From NCBI GenBank assembly GCA_013350335.1, contig CM023536.1:6158207-6222206 (forward strand): a stretch of 64,000 nt of DNA, in the 5' to 3' direction. Shown in pieces: positions 1 through 12,300 of the stretch (positions within the stretch are counted from its first letter, which is position 1; each line of letters begins with the position of its first letter). The DNA comes from Chimonanthus salicifolius (taxonomy: Eukaryota; Streptophyta; Magnoliopsida; Laurales; Calycanthaceae). A program made the position numbers and the translations under genes. Below the pieces are notes generated by a model. That model saw only the letters and a list, made by a program, of their open reading frames with translations, was not told the origin of the DNA and did no database searches.

Positions 1-59
1 TCTCAAAATTCTGAAAATTTTGAGATTTATGATAATATCTTTCAGGGTAATTACAATTT

Positions 60-1180
60 ATTCTATTAGAAGATTATTTTAAAAATGTGTCAACATTTTC
101 AACGTAATGCATTTAAGTGAGGGGTAAATTTTTACAGGGGTTACACTTGAGCAGGGATAATTGTACGTAGGGGTAAACTGACATATTAACAATTTTATGA
201 GAATTAATAATTTTATAAAATATATATAATATAAAAATAAAATTTCTGCAACATTTTTAACGTGATGCATTTGGATGAGGGGTAAATTTTTACAGGGGTT
301 ACCCTTGAGCAGGGGTAATTGTACGTAGGGGTAAACTGACATATTAACAATTTTATGAGAATTAATAATTTTATTAAATCTATATAATATAAAAATTAAA
401 TTTCTGTAACATTTTCAATGTGATGCATTTGGGTGAGGGGTAAATTTTTACAGGGGTTACCCTTGAGCAGGGGTAATTGTACGTAGGGGTAAACTGACAT
501 ATTAATAATTTTATGAGAACTAATAATTTTATTAAATCTATATAATATAAAAATAAAATTTCTGCAACATTTTCAACGTGATGCATTTGGGTGAGGGGTA
601 AATTTTTGCAGGGGTTACCCTTGAGCAGGGGTAATTGCACGTAGGGGTAAATTGACATATTAACAATTTTATGAGAATTAATAATTTTATTAAATCTATA
701 TAATATAAAAATTAAATTTCTGTAACATTTTCAATGTGATGCATTTGGGTAGAGGTAAATTTTTACAGGGGTTACCCTTGAGCAGGGGTAATTGTACGTA
801 GGGGTAAACTGACATATTAATAATTTTATGAGAATTAATAATTTTATTAAATCTATATAATATAAAAATAAAATTTCTACAATATTTTCAACGTGATGCA
901 TTTGGGTGAGGGGTAAATTTTTACAGGGGTTACCCTTGAGCAGGGGTAATTGTACGTAGGGGTAAACTGACATATTAATAATTTTATGAGAATTAATAAT
1001 TTTATTAAATCTATATAATATAAAAATAAAATTTCTACAATATTTTCAACGTGATGCATTTGGGTGAGGGGTAAATTTTTACAGGGGTTACCCTTGAGCA
1101 GGGGTAATTGTACGTAGGGGTAAACTGACATATTAATAATTTTATGAGAATTAATATTTTTATTAAATTCATATAATATA
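60..1180. repeat. 158-bp tandem array, about seven units
   Basis: The anchor acatatta recurs at 181, 339, 497, 655, 812, 970 and 1128, giving a period of 158 bp (once 157). Each unit has an AT-rich half and a G-rich half containing tgcatttgggtgagggg, then ggggttacccttgagcagggg. The G-rich half resembles the reverse complement of the transposon-like end at about 1540-1612, so the array looks like an amplified element end. Units differ by only a few bases, so amplification was fairly recent. The long minus-strand reading frames across it shift frame from unit to unit and are not genes. Confidence 0.93.
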
Positions 1181-1429
1181 AAAAATAGTAATTATAATTT
1201 TTATGAAGAGATATGTTGATATTTTTTATTTATTTATTGGGATTTAAAATAGTAATATAAAAAAAATCTTTATTTATATTTTTAATATTAGAATGCAAGT
1301 GTTCATTTTAAATTATAATTATGAAAAATAATTTATAGAAATTAGATAATATTATTATAAGTTATATTATTAGAATTTACTTAATAAATATTATTTATAA
1401 TTATATTTTATAAAAAAAAATATTAATAT
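1181..1429. other. AT-rich spacer
   Basis: Very AT-rich sequence between the tandem array and the element end at 1430. No gene, tRNA or clear repeat boundary is seen. Confidence 0.5.
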
Positions 1430-1612
1430 ATCAGGTTACCCTTGTTTGTAGTTACCAAACAAGATTTTTTACCCTTAGGGTAAGGTTTACTTTACCACAA
1501 CAATTACCAAACAAGATAAAGGTAATCCCAATTCAAAGGTCACCCCTACTCAAGGGTGACCCCTACTTAGGGGTAACTCCTATAAAAATTACCCCCCATC
1601 CAAACGCAGCCC
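1430..1612. mobile_element. Terminal segment of a MITE-like DNA element
   Basis: The segment ends ccatccaaacgcagccc, the reverse complement of a gggctgcgtttggatgg terminus of the kind seen on plant non-autonomous DNA elements. Inside are repeated accaaacaag and short runs of GGGTAA/TTACCC. The sequence inward from the terminus matches the G-rich half of the 158-bp unit in inverted orientation. A plausible reading is one element from about 60 to 1612 whose left end was tandemly amplified. No target duplication could be confirmed and the superfamily is open. Confidence 0.45.
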
Positions 1613-1697
1613 TAGTTTTCCAACCTTGCTTTGTCAACCAAGCTAACATTGCTTTGTCACCTAGCCTCCAAGCCCAAATTCCCGGCCATCAAACACT

Positions 1698-1882
1698 TGG
1701 GGCTGCGTTTAAATAGAGGGTAAATTTTCAAGGGGTGAATCCAGGAGTAAGGGTGTGTATAAAAAGAGTATTAAAAAGTGAGAAAGGGGGGGTAAAAAAG
1801 GGTATTACATGACCCCCAATTACCAAACAAGGGTAATGGAGGGTTACCCTCTATCACCCCCTTTACTCTCAATCCAAATGGC
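1698..1882. mobile_element. Candidate short MITE related to the preceding element
   Basis: The left end ggggctgcgtttaaatagag and the right end tctcaatccaaatggca (reverse complement tgccatttggattgaga) are imperfect inverted repeats. The interior carries accaaacaagggtaatgg and TTACCC motifs shared with 1430-1612. It is about 185 bp. No clear target duplication is seen, so the boundaries are approximate. Confidence 0.4.
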
Positions 1883-1907
1883 ATATTTGAGTGCTAGATT
1901 CATATTT

Positions 1908-1969
1908 TTTTTTTAATTTACGTATGGAAAACCACGGGATACCTAATGTAAAACTCCCACGGTAAATAA
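1908..1969 (-). mobile_element. 5'-truncated SINE (family A), minus strand
   Basis: Read on the minus strand this is the 3' end of the tRNA-derived SINE found complete at 3641 and 34461: a gggagttttac block, a cgtggttttccatacgtaaatt block and a poly-A tail (poly-T on plus). The 10-bp sequence attcatattt occurs on both sides (1898-1907 and 1970-1979), a target-site duplication that fixes the insertion limits. Confidence 0.65.
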
Positions 1970-1979
1970 ATTCATATTT

Positions 1980-3640
1980 AATTCAATCTATGGTCACAAA
2001 TTTGGTTCCACTATAATCCTTATCTAATGGCTACGTGATATAAACCCTAGCTACAGTCATTTATTGTGAAGTGATAAAAGTCTGACGTCACTTAATTTGT
2101 GAAACCAATGATTCTATATAACACTTATAAAGACTCTTCTCTCAATAGCTAGCTTTTGAAAGTGAATTTTACTTCAAAAAAAGTTATTATATCATGGTTT
2201 TTTAACATGTTATCAAAGCAGATTCCGCATCAGTTGTACGTGACAATGCTATATAACACTTGAATCACTCTTTTTTCAATCGCGAACTTTTGATTGTGAG
2301 TTTTACCTCAATAATATAATCATGTCATGGATTTTTTAACATGGTATCTTAGCATATTCTGTGTGCAGTCGCAGGGCGCACTGCACATGATAACTCTATA
2401 TAACACTTGAAGTACCTTCTCTCAATAACTAATTTTTTAGAGTGAGTTCTATCTTATGGAATTTTAACATCTATCCTTAAGCCTCCATGCTAATCTAAGT
2501 TATCTCGTCATTCAATCCCAATTTCCCTTTTAGTCCCATGCATGTTTATGTATGGGGTTGCATCAGGAATATAAATCTCAGTATTGATTGATAAATTTCT
2601 CTCTTTTATTTTTTTAAAAAAAACCCTCTTTTATATTGGATATCGGCTGAAAAAAATTATCTTACGATACATATCGGCAGAGATTATTATCCCTGGGCTG
2701 CATACAAGTAGAAAGGAGGATAGTTGGTCAATGGATGAGAATACCTGGGTCCGATAGAGCCACTAACAATTTTAACTTTCTTTCGTTTTTGTTTCCTTTT
2801 ATAGTCATCCATTATTTTTTCAATCTTAGACACTTGCTAGGTCATGCTAACAAGTTGAGTTCTCCATTGCTGTACTCGGTGATCACCTGCATTGAGTAAA
2901 CTTAGAATGTCTACTGGAGTACATTGGGGATGTAAAATCGTCGGACTATTTTCAACATTTCTCCTAATTGTGGCCATTAGTCAACTAAATTTGATTTGCC
3001 GACTGGTCATTTAAAAACTCTTCTAAGTTAAAAACTCTTAAAAGCCCTTTGCGATCCATGGGTTAACCAGTTTTATCTAATAAACCCATAGCCCATCCTT
3101 AAAAATCATTGATTTCTTTAAATGAAGAAAATGAAAATGAAGATATTGGTTCTTTTGGGAATTTGAATTTCGAATTATTAATTTTGATATTTATAATTGT
3201 GTTTGTGCCAGAAAGAATATTTTTTAAAAAAATATAACCTTAGTTAATAATTTATAATAATAGCATGGGTTTGACTGAATTTGACAATAGGTCAACCTGG
3301 TTGAACCTCATTTAACCATCCTTCATCCAAAACGAATCACTTCATGGGCCAAGTTTCAAAACATTTGCTAATCTTTTGAATTTTTGCCCTAAGATAATTT
3401 TACTTTTGAAGTTTTGTGAAATAATATGAAATAATATTGAATGTTTATGTAACATAATGGAATTGTATTAATGTCATTGATATAGTTTTTGCGGTGTATG
3501 TATGATTTTCCAAGTGTTTTTTTTTTTTTATGAAATTTGGGTTTTCTAAGATAATTTCCATTTTAGAGTTTTCTTCTGAAAAAATTAAAGAAATGTCATA
3601 TAAATATTTATGGATTAAAGGAAGAGCTCTTAATGTGATA
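1980..3640. other. Intergenic, no gene seen
   Basis: AT-rich sequence. Short degenerate repeats occur near 2160-2420 (atataacactt followed by ctcaat, about every 120-150 bp). A diverged fragment with atatcggctg near 2640 recalls the TATCGGCCGATA elements at 27-33 kb. No coding region is supported. Confidence 0.4.
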
Positions 3641-3808
3641 ACCCACATGGGTGTAGCTCAATTGGTTGTCTCCCACCTTATAAAGCGGAAGGTTGCGTGT
3701 TCGAGCTCTCCTGGCCTAACTTTTGTGTGCCCTAGGGGTAGTGGGTTCACCCGTGGGGGTTTATACTAGGAATCATGTGGTTTTCCACATGTAAATTCAA
3801 AAAAAAAA
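3641..3808 (+). mobile_element. tRNA-derived SINE, family A
   Basis: The 5' part has an internal polymerase III promoter: box A tagctcaattgg (3654-3665) and box B gttcgagctctc (3699-3710), with tRNA-like spacing. A non-tRNA body follows (ggcctaac, ccctaggggtagtgggttcac) and then an A-run ending at 3808. It is not a functional tRNA: the acceptor stem cannot pair and the 3' body is SINE-specific. The same element is full length at 34461 and truncated at 1908 and 31851. Confidence 0.85.
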
Positions 3809-4429
3809 TGTTATTAATATAGTTTTTAGGCTATTTGTATGAATTTTCTTATTTCAACAGTTTTATGAAATTTATAAAATTTTACCAAAAAAATTAATGA
3901 ATTATAATAGAAGATACACATCATTATGCGATAGTAGAGAATATAAATTTTATACTAAGTGTTTTCTCATATTGATTTTTCATTTTCTATATGTTTTGAA
4001 TAATTTTCAATTATTTATGACATACTTTATTTAAATCAAAATTTTGGCTCTATATTGTCAATTACTATATGAAAATAAAAAATTAATTAAAATATAACTA
4101 TACTAAGTTTTCCATTCTTCTATAATTTTTCAATTTTTTATGAATATTTAAAAAAATGAGAAAAGGGGTTGTGTATCAACCGTTAGTACGATGAATCAGT
4201 AAATAGTATCGACTCGATACAATACGATAACCAGTTTTTTACCTTTGATTGGAGTTGCCATGGACTTGGGTCATGGGGCTCTCTTAATGTATGAACAAAT
4301 ATAGTGTAACCTCATGTACCTAAATCCATAAGTACTAAAACTCAATATTTCAGTAGCAGTTTGGCACTTTGACTACATCAAAGGAAAGTGTCAGAGCACT
4401 AAACGGCTGCAACTCATGTGGGAAGGATC
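3809..4429. other. Intergenic, no gene seen
   Basis: AT-rich. A short run near 4180-4240 with several gata/tcga motifs may be another decayed hAT-like fragment. Nothing coding is visible. Confidence 0.35.
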
Positions 4430-4765
4430 TGGTTCTTTAAAATCCCAACTTGACCTGCGTTGATATTTATAGAATCTGACTTGATCCGACCCAAATTCTC
4501 AATTCGATTTGACCTGAATTATAACTCAAATCAATTCGAATTCTGACCTGACCTTCATTTTAAACTTATCTTAGCCTAACTTTGTCAAGTTAGGTCGTCT
4601 CGGTCGGTTTAACTTGTAAAATCCTCAACCCAACTCGACCCGAATTTCATGTGTGTTTTTGTCTTCTCAACCCGACCCGACCTGCTGGCTTAAAATTCTC
4701 AACTCGACCTGCATGATTTCTCGGGTCGGGTCATGCTGGTCGGGTCAAAACCCGACCCGAGTTCC
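4430..4765. repeat. Repeat rich in GACCCGA/TCGGGTC motifs
   Basis: Many short copies of gacccgac, gggtcggg and cgacctg in both orientations form a dispersed plant repeat of low complexity. Related degraded stretches occur at about 36260-36430. Limits are approximate. Confidence 0.4.
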
Positions 4766-4776
4766 AGCCTAAGTAC

Positions 4777-5589
4777 TATTTTTGTATTTTGATAAATTTA
4801 GAATTTTAATTTTATTTTGTACAGTAGAAATTGGTATACAATCATTCTCTGCTACAAATTTAAAACTATAAATTTAAATCTATGTAATATATAGTTTTTT
4901 CATATTAAGCAAAAAGATTGAGGTTTTTTCAAAATTTCTATAAAAATTTGATGTAATCTATTTTTGTAAATATTTTTGTATTACATAGGTTAATTTATAT
5001 AGATATGTAATCAACTAAATCATAACCAATAACTTATTGATCATTTTCATAGTTTAAAAATATTTTTATTTAGAAAAATCAAGTATGAAAGTACCACCTG
5101 AGAGAATTGTGGGATAATTCTAATTAGCCAAATCTTTCTAACCCCACAATTTCCTCAGGTGGTACTTTCATACATGATTTTTCCAAATAAAAAATAATAA
5201 TTTTAAACATGGAAATGATCAATAAGTTATTGGGTAAAAAAATAATTTTTTAAACCATGGAAATGATCAATAAGTTATTGGTTATGATTTAGTTGATTAC
5301 ATATCTATATAAGTTAACCTATGTAATACATAAACATTTACAAATATAGATTACATCAATTTTTAATAGAAATTTTGAAAAAACCTCAATCTTTTTTGCT
5401 TAATATAAAAAACCTATATTTTTTATATAATAAAAGACTCTAAGTTTTTTTATAAGTTTTACTCAAATTTAACACATATTACATAGATTTAAATTTATAC
5501 TTTCAAATTTTTAGCAGAGAATGATTGTATACTATGTTCTATTGTACAAAACAAAATTAAAATTCTAAATTTATCAAAATACAAAAATA
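4777..5589. repeat. Foldback element: 0.8-kb inverted repeat
   Basis: The left arm (about 4777-5113) and right arm (about 5141-5589) are inverted copies. The left arm runs inward from tatttttgtattttgataa to gaaagtaccacctgag; the right arm begins ctcaggtggtactttc and ends ttatcaaaatacaaaaata. The central spacer is about 27 bp. The right arm carries an internal direct duplication of about 50 bp (atggaaatgatcaataag twice). A transcript would form a very long hairpin. It resembles foldback or Mutator-type non-autonomous elements; no target duplication was confirmed. Confidence 0.85.
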
Positions 5590-5723
5590 TAGAGGTATTT
5601 TATATTTTTTTCCATTGATTTTTTCAACTTTGCTTATTAATTTCACAATGAAAAATTAATATTTGACAATAGAACTCTAAATTTATCAAATATAAAAATT
5701 TAAAGATAATATACCATTTTTAA

Positions 5724-6705
5724 AGAGATGTGACACTTTTAGTGGTAGGGAAAAAGAGCCAAGGAAAACTGGCGCATGAAACATTAAATGCCGCTGATGT
5801 GGAGGAGAAAAATTAGGAAAAGAAGATGGTTAAGTGTGAAAGAAATCGAGGGGTAAAATTAGAAAAAAATTCTAAGGGTGTACGATGAAAAGAAAAGGCG
5901 GTGTGTATATTGTTACCCAAATTGGAAAACTGAGCGAATGTTAAATGGGAAGCTTCATTTATTCGTACATGATAACCAAATAAGGCAACTCTTGATTGGC
6001 CTTCTCGCATTTGGGGAGAAAGGGGTGACTCGTTTTGTGATGCAGGCTAAAGATATTCATCGCAAATTCCCGATTCATGCCTTTACTATCTTTGGCTAAT
6101 GCAAGGTTTTTATGACATTATTTAGGTTTTTTAAAATATTCGAGTAATCATTAAGATATCTATAAGTCTCCGTTATATATAATAAATATTTCAAAAGAGA
6201 GTGTCATTTGGAGGTGGAACCCTTTTGAATTTTTGGACCAATGCACCTAGTTGCATAACAAGTTTAAAAAAACAACATGAGAAGTCTAAAGTAAAAAAAT
6301 TGGCTGAATCGATATACGAATCAAAATTTAGCTGATATGGGTCATTAAACAGTCCATATTGTATCGGCTGATATAATTCAGTATTGACTTTAATAAAAAA
6401 ATTATACTTTTTTGAAAACAGTTTGTTCATTTGATTATTTTTCAATTTGAATCTTTCATTAAATATGATTTTAAGAAGATTTAAAAGCAATTTATTTAAA
6501 TGTAAAAGGTATATGTCTATTTCAAGGTTTTTCATTTTAGATTTGCCTATTTTGAGTTAAAGAGATGTGACATTAGGGAGAAAGTTAAATGTCGTAGATG
6601 AGAAAAATTAGAAAAAGAAGATATCCAATGTGTGAAAGGGGTAAACTTGGAAAACAAATTCAAGGGGTGTATGATAAAAAGAAAAGGGGTGTATATATCT
6701 TTGCT
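5724..6705. repeat. Two direct repeats of about 150-180 bp flanking 650 bp
   Basis: Copy 1 (5724-5905) and copy 2 (6561-6705) both start agagatgtgaca and share gagaaaaatta, agaagat and gatgaaaagaaaagg / gataaaaagaaaagg segments. The interval is AT-rich without coding potential. It could be a small LTR-bearing non-autonomous element or a dispersed repeat present twice. Confidence 0.5.
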
Positions 6706-9100
6706 CTTTTCCAACGCATTGTTTCATCTCTCAAATGCTAAGGTAAATTTTTAGCCATTTTAACCATGGTCACAAATATTATTCTCCGGATATTAAGTGC
6801 GATGGTTAATATTACGATATTGTCAAATTCTTAAAATTTTTATGGGAAATTAACGAGAAAATATCATAGAAATATAATATTTAAAAAATAACAAATAAAA
6901 ATATCAATTACAAATTTATTTATAATTTACCAAAAATTTATCAGAAATTTATCGAGATATTATCATTTATTGCAATTTTTTTTAAGAATTTACTGCAATG
7001 CTGATAAATCTCAGATATTGACGACGATTGATATTTCACCAATAACAAACTTGGTAAATTTGGAAATATCGTTGATATTTGTGACATTGATTTTAATTAA
7101 TATTGGCCAAAATTTGTAAATGGGCCATTTTCAAATTTGACTGAATTTTTTGTTGAAACTTGATAGATTTTGGCTAATATAGTTTTTTTCTAAAAATAAT
7201 ATTATTGCCAATATTTATTTTTGACAAGATTTAAGTAGAAATTTTTTTTCTCCAAAATTTTAGATTTTGGTCGAAATTTGTAACTAAGGGTATAAGTTGA
7301 CTCAATTTTGAATTACATGAAATTTAAGATTAAGGTGGGTGACCCTACCAAAAAAAAAAGGCGGGTGACCCTACAAAATCCAAAGAGAAATATATTGAAG
7401 TTATGTAAATTTAAAAGGAATCAGCCTTATTAGTAAAAAGGAAAAACTTAGCTGGCTACTTAATAGATAAATCGGTGAAAGTGCTTAGGAAAAGGATTTT
7501 AATGTGGCGTCTTGTGTGATAAATTTTATACTTGTTAATATTTTGAAATTTTAAGAATATAACTATATTTATTGCTAGTAAAAAAAATTTTGATTATTAA
7601 TTGCAAAAATAAGTTTTATTTATATATTTCTATCTATTCAATTTATAAAGTCTGACTAATTATCGGGATATATGCAAACCTTTCTACCAAAAAACACTCA
7701 GTAATTTTATAGATAATGGCCTTTAAATTACACTGAGAATGAAAATCAAGACTTAAGGTGAAATCGGCAGCTACGTAGGGCCCCTCAATTTAAGTAATGG
7801 GCTAGAGTCCCCACCATGCATTTTCATTAGGGTTTAGAGCCTCTACTAGTGTGCTGGGTCTAGGGCCTCTGAAATTTCAAGACCGATCCTTTTTATCGTA
7901 CAAATGAAAATAACTTAGCGAACCTTAGAATGCATGCCTACCTATTTCTTCTAAATCATAACCATCTTCCCCTTATAACATGTTTGTACTAAAAATAGAC
8001 CTGATGTTATCTTAGTTTGTGAAATGTATTTGATCATTTCAACATACTAAGTGATATTTATTGAAGGTTATAAATAGACCCAAATCCAAAGTTGCTAACC
8101 TTGTGACATATTTAAAGCACATCTAAACACTATTATAAATAATATCATATGTTTTCCTAGCAATTTATGTTATTGTACATGCATTAAGTGTTTCTTATTA
8201 ATTTAAGCATGTATAATTAAATGGGTATTTAATTTGAGCAAAGATAATTGCTAAAATTGAAGAAGCATGGATTTTCTTATTTATTGTAGCTACTCAAATG
8301 ATCATTAAGAGAGTAATTAATGATCCCATACCATTGAAGGTAGTGAATAAATTTCATATCTATAATTTATGCTCTCTTATTATATACTTTCCTATTTTAA
8401 ACTGTTTTTCCATTCTCTTGTATGTGAACATTTATGACCATGTTGATATGTTCTAAATTAGAACTTCTAATTGTGGATTACGGACTTATAAATGATCATT
8501 TATGGTTTTTAATATCAATTTAGTATTCAAAAGACATTAATTGCTACTGTAAGAAAATCTCACATTTAAAAAATTAATGCTAATATAAGTGATAGAGAAT
8601 ATGAAAAATATCTGAGGGGAGATATTTCCATAGATAAAGAGGTGAGTGAATCTATTTTTCCATTCTTTTAAATTTATAGAAAACTTATTATATATATGTA
8701 TATTTTAATTTTTCTTAACCTTTATTGAAGTTTAAAATAAAAAATTAATTATATAACTCATTTTAAAATTAATATACCAAAATACACATTTGATCTAAAT
8801 TTCTAGATGTAAGTCTATTCTTCTTCAATTCACAAAAAGTGGGTCGGCTGATGCAGTCGTTTGGAGTTCGGACATTCAATTTTTTTAACCGTTAATTTCC
8901 CGGCAAAAAAAACGGCAGTAAGAACCAAGGACTGTTCGTGAATTCTCTAATTTCTCGCCAAATGGTTCATCTACTCCATAATCTATCAAATTAACGGGTC
9001 AGATTCATCGAAGTTTACCATCCTGGTTCAGTAATTTCCAACGTCTCAAAATGACTGTGCCGCCCCCACCTGCCATGGCCAATTCATTTTTGCCGTAATG
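6706..9100. other. Intergenic, no gene seen
   Basis: AT-rich sequence upstream of the AP2 gene. No coding region, tRNA or bounded repeat is supported. GC content rises after about 8840, entering the promoter-proximal zone. Confidence 0.4.
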
Positions 9101-9184
9101 TGATCCGTGGCATATTTCTCACCCGCTCTCCCATTTCTGCCTCCTGGATACCAACAACGATGCTTAGAGACGTCTGAGCTTTCG

Positions 9185-9193
9185 CCACGTGTC
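9185..9193 (+). promoter_or_regulatory. G-box/ABRE-like element upstream of the AP2 gene
   Basis: CCACGTGTC with the palindromic CACGTG core lies about 210 bp before the AP2 start codon. This core is the usual binding site of plant bZIP and bHLH regulators. That it acts on this gene is inferred from position only. Confidence 0.45.
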
Positions 9194-9345
9194 ACTTTTT
9201 CTGAAGAAATGCTAACACAGCATCAATTCCGTTTTCCAAATCCGACGTTTTCAAATTCGTATAGCCGTTGCGGCAAAAGCCATAACACTCCACCTCTTTC
9301 AATTCCTCTTCCTATTCCTTCATCCGATCAGATTTCCTCAGTTAG

Positions 9346-9356
9346 ATATATAGATA
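9346..9356 (+). promoter_or_regulatory. Possible TATA box of the AP2 gene
   Basis: atatatagata sits 43-53 bp before the start codon, downstream of a pyrimidine-rich stretch (9290-9340). If used, the leader would be only about 20 nt, so it is a weak call. Confidence 0.3.
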
Positions 9357-9398
9357 GAGGGTCTTTACTTTCTGGGCTTTTCTGGGTTTTCTTTTGCC

Positions 9399-12300
9399 AT
9401 GGCGTCTTCTTCTTCAGCAGATCCTCATGTACCGAAGATCGAGGCAGCAGTAGCAGCAGCAGCAGCAGCAGTAGGTGGAGGAGGGAATGAAGTTTTGGAA
9501 GCTTCGATGGCGAACGATCGCCTGATATTCAGAGGACTCAAAAAGGCCAGGAAGGAAAGGGTTTGTACGGCCAAGGAAAGGATCAGCAAGATGCCGCCTT
9601 GTGCGGCCGGAAAGCGGAGCTCCATTTATAGAGGAGTCACGAGGTATTAGGTTTCATCTTCCAAAAAGGAGGCCGCTTTCCAAGACAATAACCATTTTCC
9701 CCCCAAAAGAAAAACAAAAAATTGAACCCATTTATGTCTTTTAGTCTAATCATACCTTAAGAGGGTTCTTTTGTACAATTGGGCAATGAAGAGACTTTGA
9801 TACTCGTTTTTTGAGCTTTGGAGTGAAAGTCTGGGTGTATTTTGATTGGTAGAAGGTCTCTGGGGATTCTGAAAGTTTGTTGATTCCAAACATGGGTAGA
9901 AATTATTGGTAGAATCACAAAAATGGAGAGAATCTTCCTCCAGATATTCAATTTACCAAGAAGGTGACTTAGTGCTTTCTCTATGGGATTTGATACTTCT
10001 TCCCAATCCAAACAGACACTAGGTCTTCATAGAGAAGGGCAGAAGATGAGATTGTAGGCTCCGCTTGAATGCATGGAGAGGAAGCTACTTTGTTGGAAAA
10101 TAACAATTTTCGATAAAGGTTAAACTTGTTTATTTTATTTATTGAAATGGCTACCCTTTAAAAGATTGTGCTAATGTGTTGAGGTAATTAATTTTGCAAA
10201 CAATGAAGAGGAAATAAATATAAAATGGATATGTCGCAATTATATGGGACATGTATGATGGTGCAAGAGAAGTGGATGAGAATGGTGGGGTTTGGAGAGA
10301 CAACGAAGTTTTTAGTTGGAGTTGGGTCTTTGCCAAGGGTCCAACTATTAGCTCTTATTTGTGGATGACTTAGCATTAGAAATCTAAGATTCCCTTGCGT
10401 ATGATGCCATATTAATTGGTGAGAGAAAAGCTTCCGCAAATGATAACTGAACATTGTAGAGAAAATCTGTTGCGGATATTAGCATGAAAATTAGCAGGAT
10501 AGACAAAATTTATGAAATTTGAGTGTAGTGGATCTGATGTTAGGAAGGATGGATTGATTAATATTTAAAATCACTTGGTTCCACGTTATGAGAAATTTGG
10601 TTTCATGGGTGTGCAACTGAGAGCTGATGGGGGTTGATTCCTTTTTGTAAAATCAATCCTTGTGCCCTCCCTACATTCTTGAATCCAATTGATGAAGCTG
10701 GTGAAAATACAAGGTTAAGGCATCATGGGATTGGGCTTAGATCTATTGTGTATCCATGATGAGGTCCATTATTTGGACATCTGACACTGTCACCATGTCT
10801 ATGGATTTCCATGCACTTTGTGCAATTGGGATGTCCCAAGGTCCCATATTAGATAATTCCTTTTATTTGCTTATGCATTTTTCCTCAATTTAAGTAGTAA
10901 ACGTTCTCTTTCATTTTGTTTGAGGATCTATATGGTTTTTTTTTTTTTTATAGTGTGCCTTTTTCTTTTTTGTAATGACATACTTGTGATTTCAAAACAA
11001 CGAAAAGTAAAGGTATGCAATGTCAATCTTAGTAATTATTTTAATGGCTATTATAAAACATCTAGTCATGGTTTTAAATTTTTAATGGTCTATTAGTGGT
11101 TTTGGCCATGATATATAGGGTGGTAATTACATGAAAAACTTGAGCAACTATTCACCCTTGGGCTCCATGTGGGGCCCACTGGGGTCTGAATTCACACCGT
11201 CTCCATCTCACATCTATCTTCCCCCAGTGAATTGCATCCATAACTAATTTGAACCAATTTTGAGTGGATCATACTGTTGGATTGAAAGTCCATCCAAAAC
11301 TGATTCCGATTTGGCCATTGATTTTTGGGCTCTTGAAAATTATGGCTTTTCAAATCTAATGGACCTGATTTTTTATGAGAAACATCATCCTGAAGGTACC
11401 TTTCAAACTCTCACTATCATGCATTGGACCCCACCCTTGTGGGCCCCACAAGGCCAAGTGTGATCGTCGGCTTGTCGCTTAGGGGCAACGTTGCCTAGGG
11501 GAAATTGATTTGTAATTACATACACAAAGGTGTAAATAGAAGAAATTGCACCCTTACCTTTTAGGAGATCATTTAATATTGAGGTGTAATTTGTTGTCAC
11601 TAATTCGTGTGTTAATGACGGACATTATGTGCTTTGTACGTGTTATCCAGACTTGTCTCTTATGCAAAATATCTCAAGCACAAGCTGCCCGCTCAAGTTT
11701 GAGGCAATCTTCCTTCTCATGTTCTCACTCTATTACTAAATAAATACTAAAAAAATTGCTTTTATCCTCTCTATAAATCAAGCAGCTTACTCTTTGCTAT
11801 AATTTTTTATGGGTTTTTTCTTGTGTTGTTTGAGATTGGAAGGGGATTGTTTCTTTTGTTGTTTCTCTGTGTTCTTCTGTGACACGACTTGTGCTGGTTT
11901 TTTGTTGCTCTCTATGATATCAATATAGTTATCATATCAAAACAAATTGGTATGGTCTTTTTCATGCTCAGAATCTTAAAGGCTCCTCTAAGTTTACTCA
12001 AACATCAAATTTACAATAAATCCTCAATTTTCAACCATTTAGCCATCTAAGCCATAAACTTGTTCAATCTACTGTTTGAATTATTTGAATACTTCTAATT
12101 TAATGTATCTATTTTATAAGCTTGCATTTAATGGTTAGACAAATTATAGATGTGGCTGGGTTTTTTCAATGCACAAAATTTAGGTGCCTTTTTCTTGGCA
12201 AGGTTGTTGGGAACCCACAACTAATCCATGTTCCCATTTGGATTTCACCTCTTAAAACCTATAATAGGAGAAAACTTTGGATGGTAAATATCAAGGGCTA

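Noticed and set aside
79..1131. Four similar minus-strand reading frames (80-92 codons) in the tandem array
   Set aside because: They arise from the 158-bp repeat, and 158 is not divisible by three, so no continuous repeat protein exists. No start context or family match.
3651..3712. A possible tRNA gene
   Set aside because: Box A and box B are present, but the acceptor stem does not pair and the sequence continues into a SINE body shared with 34461.
9107..9490. Plus-strand frame of 127 codons overlapping AP2 exon 1
   Set aside because: It reads the promoter, leader and exon 1 in the wrong frame, giving low-complexity serine from the GCA tract.
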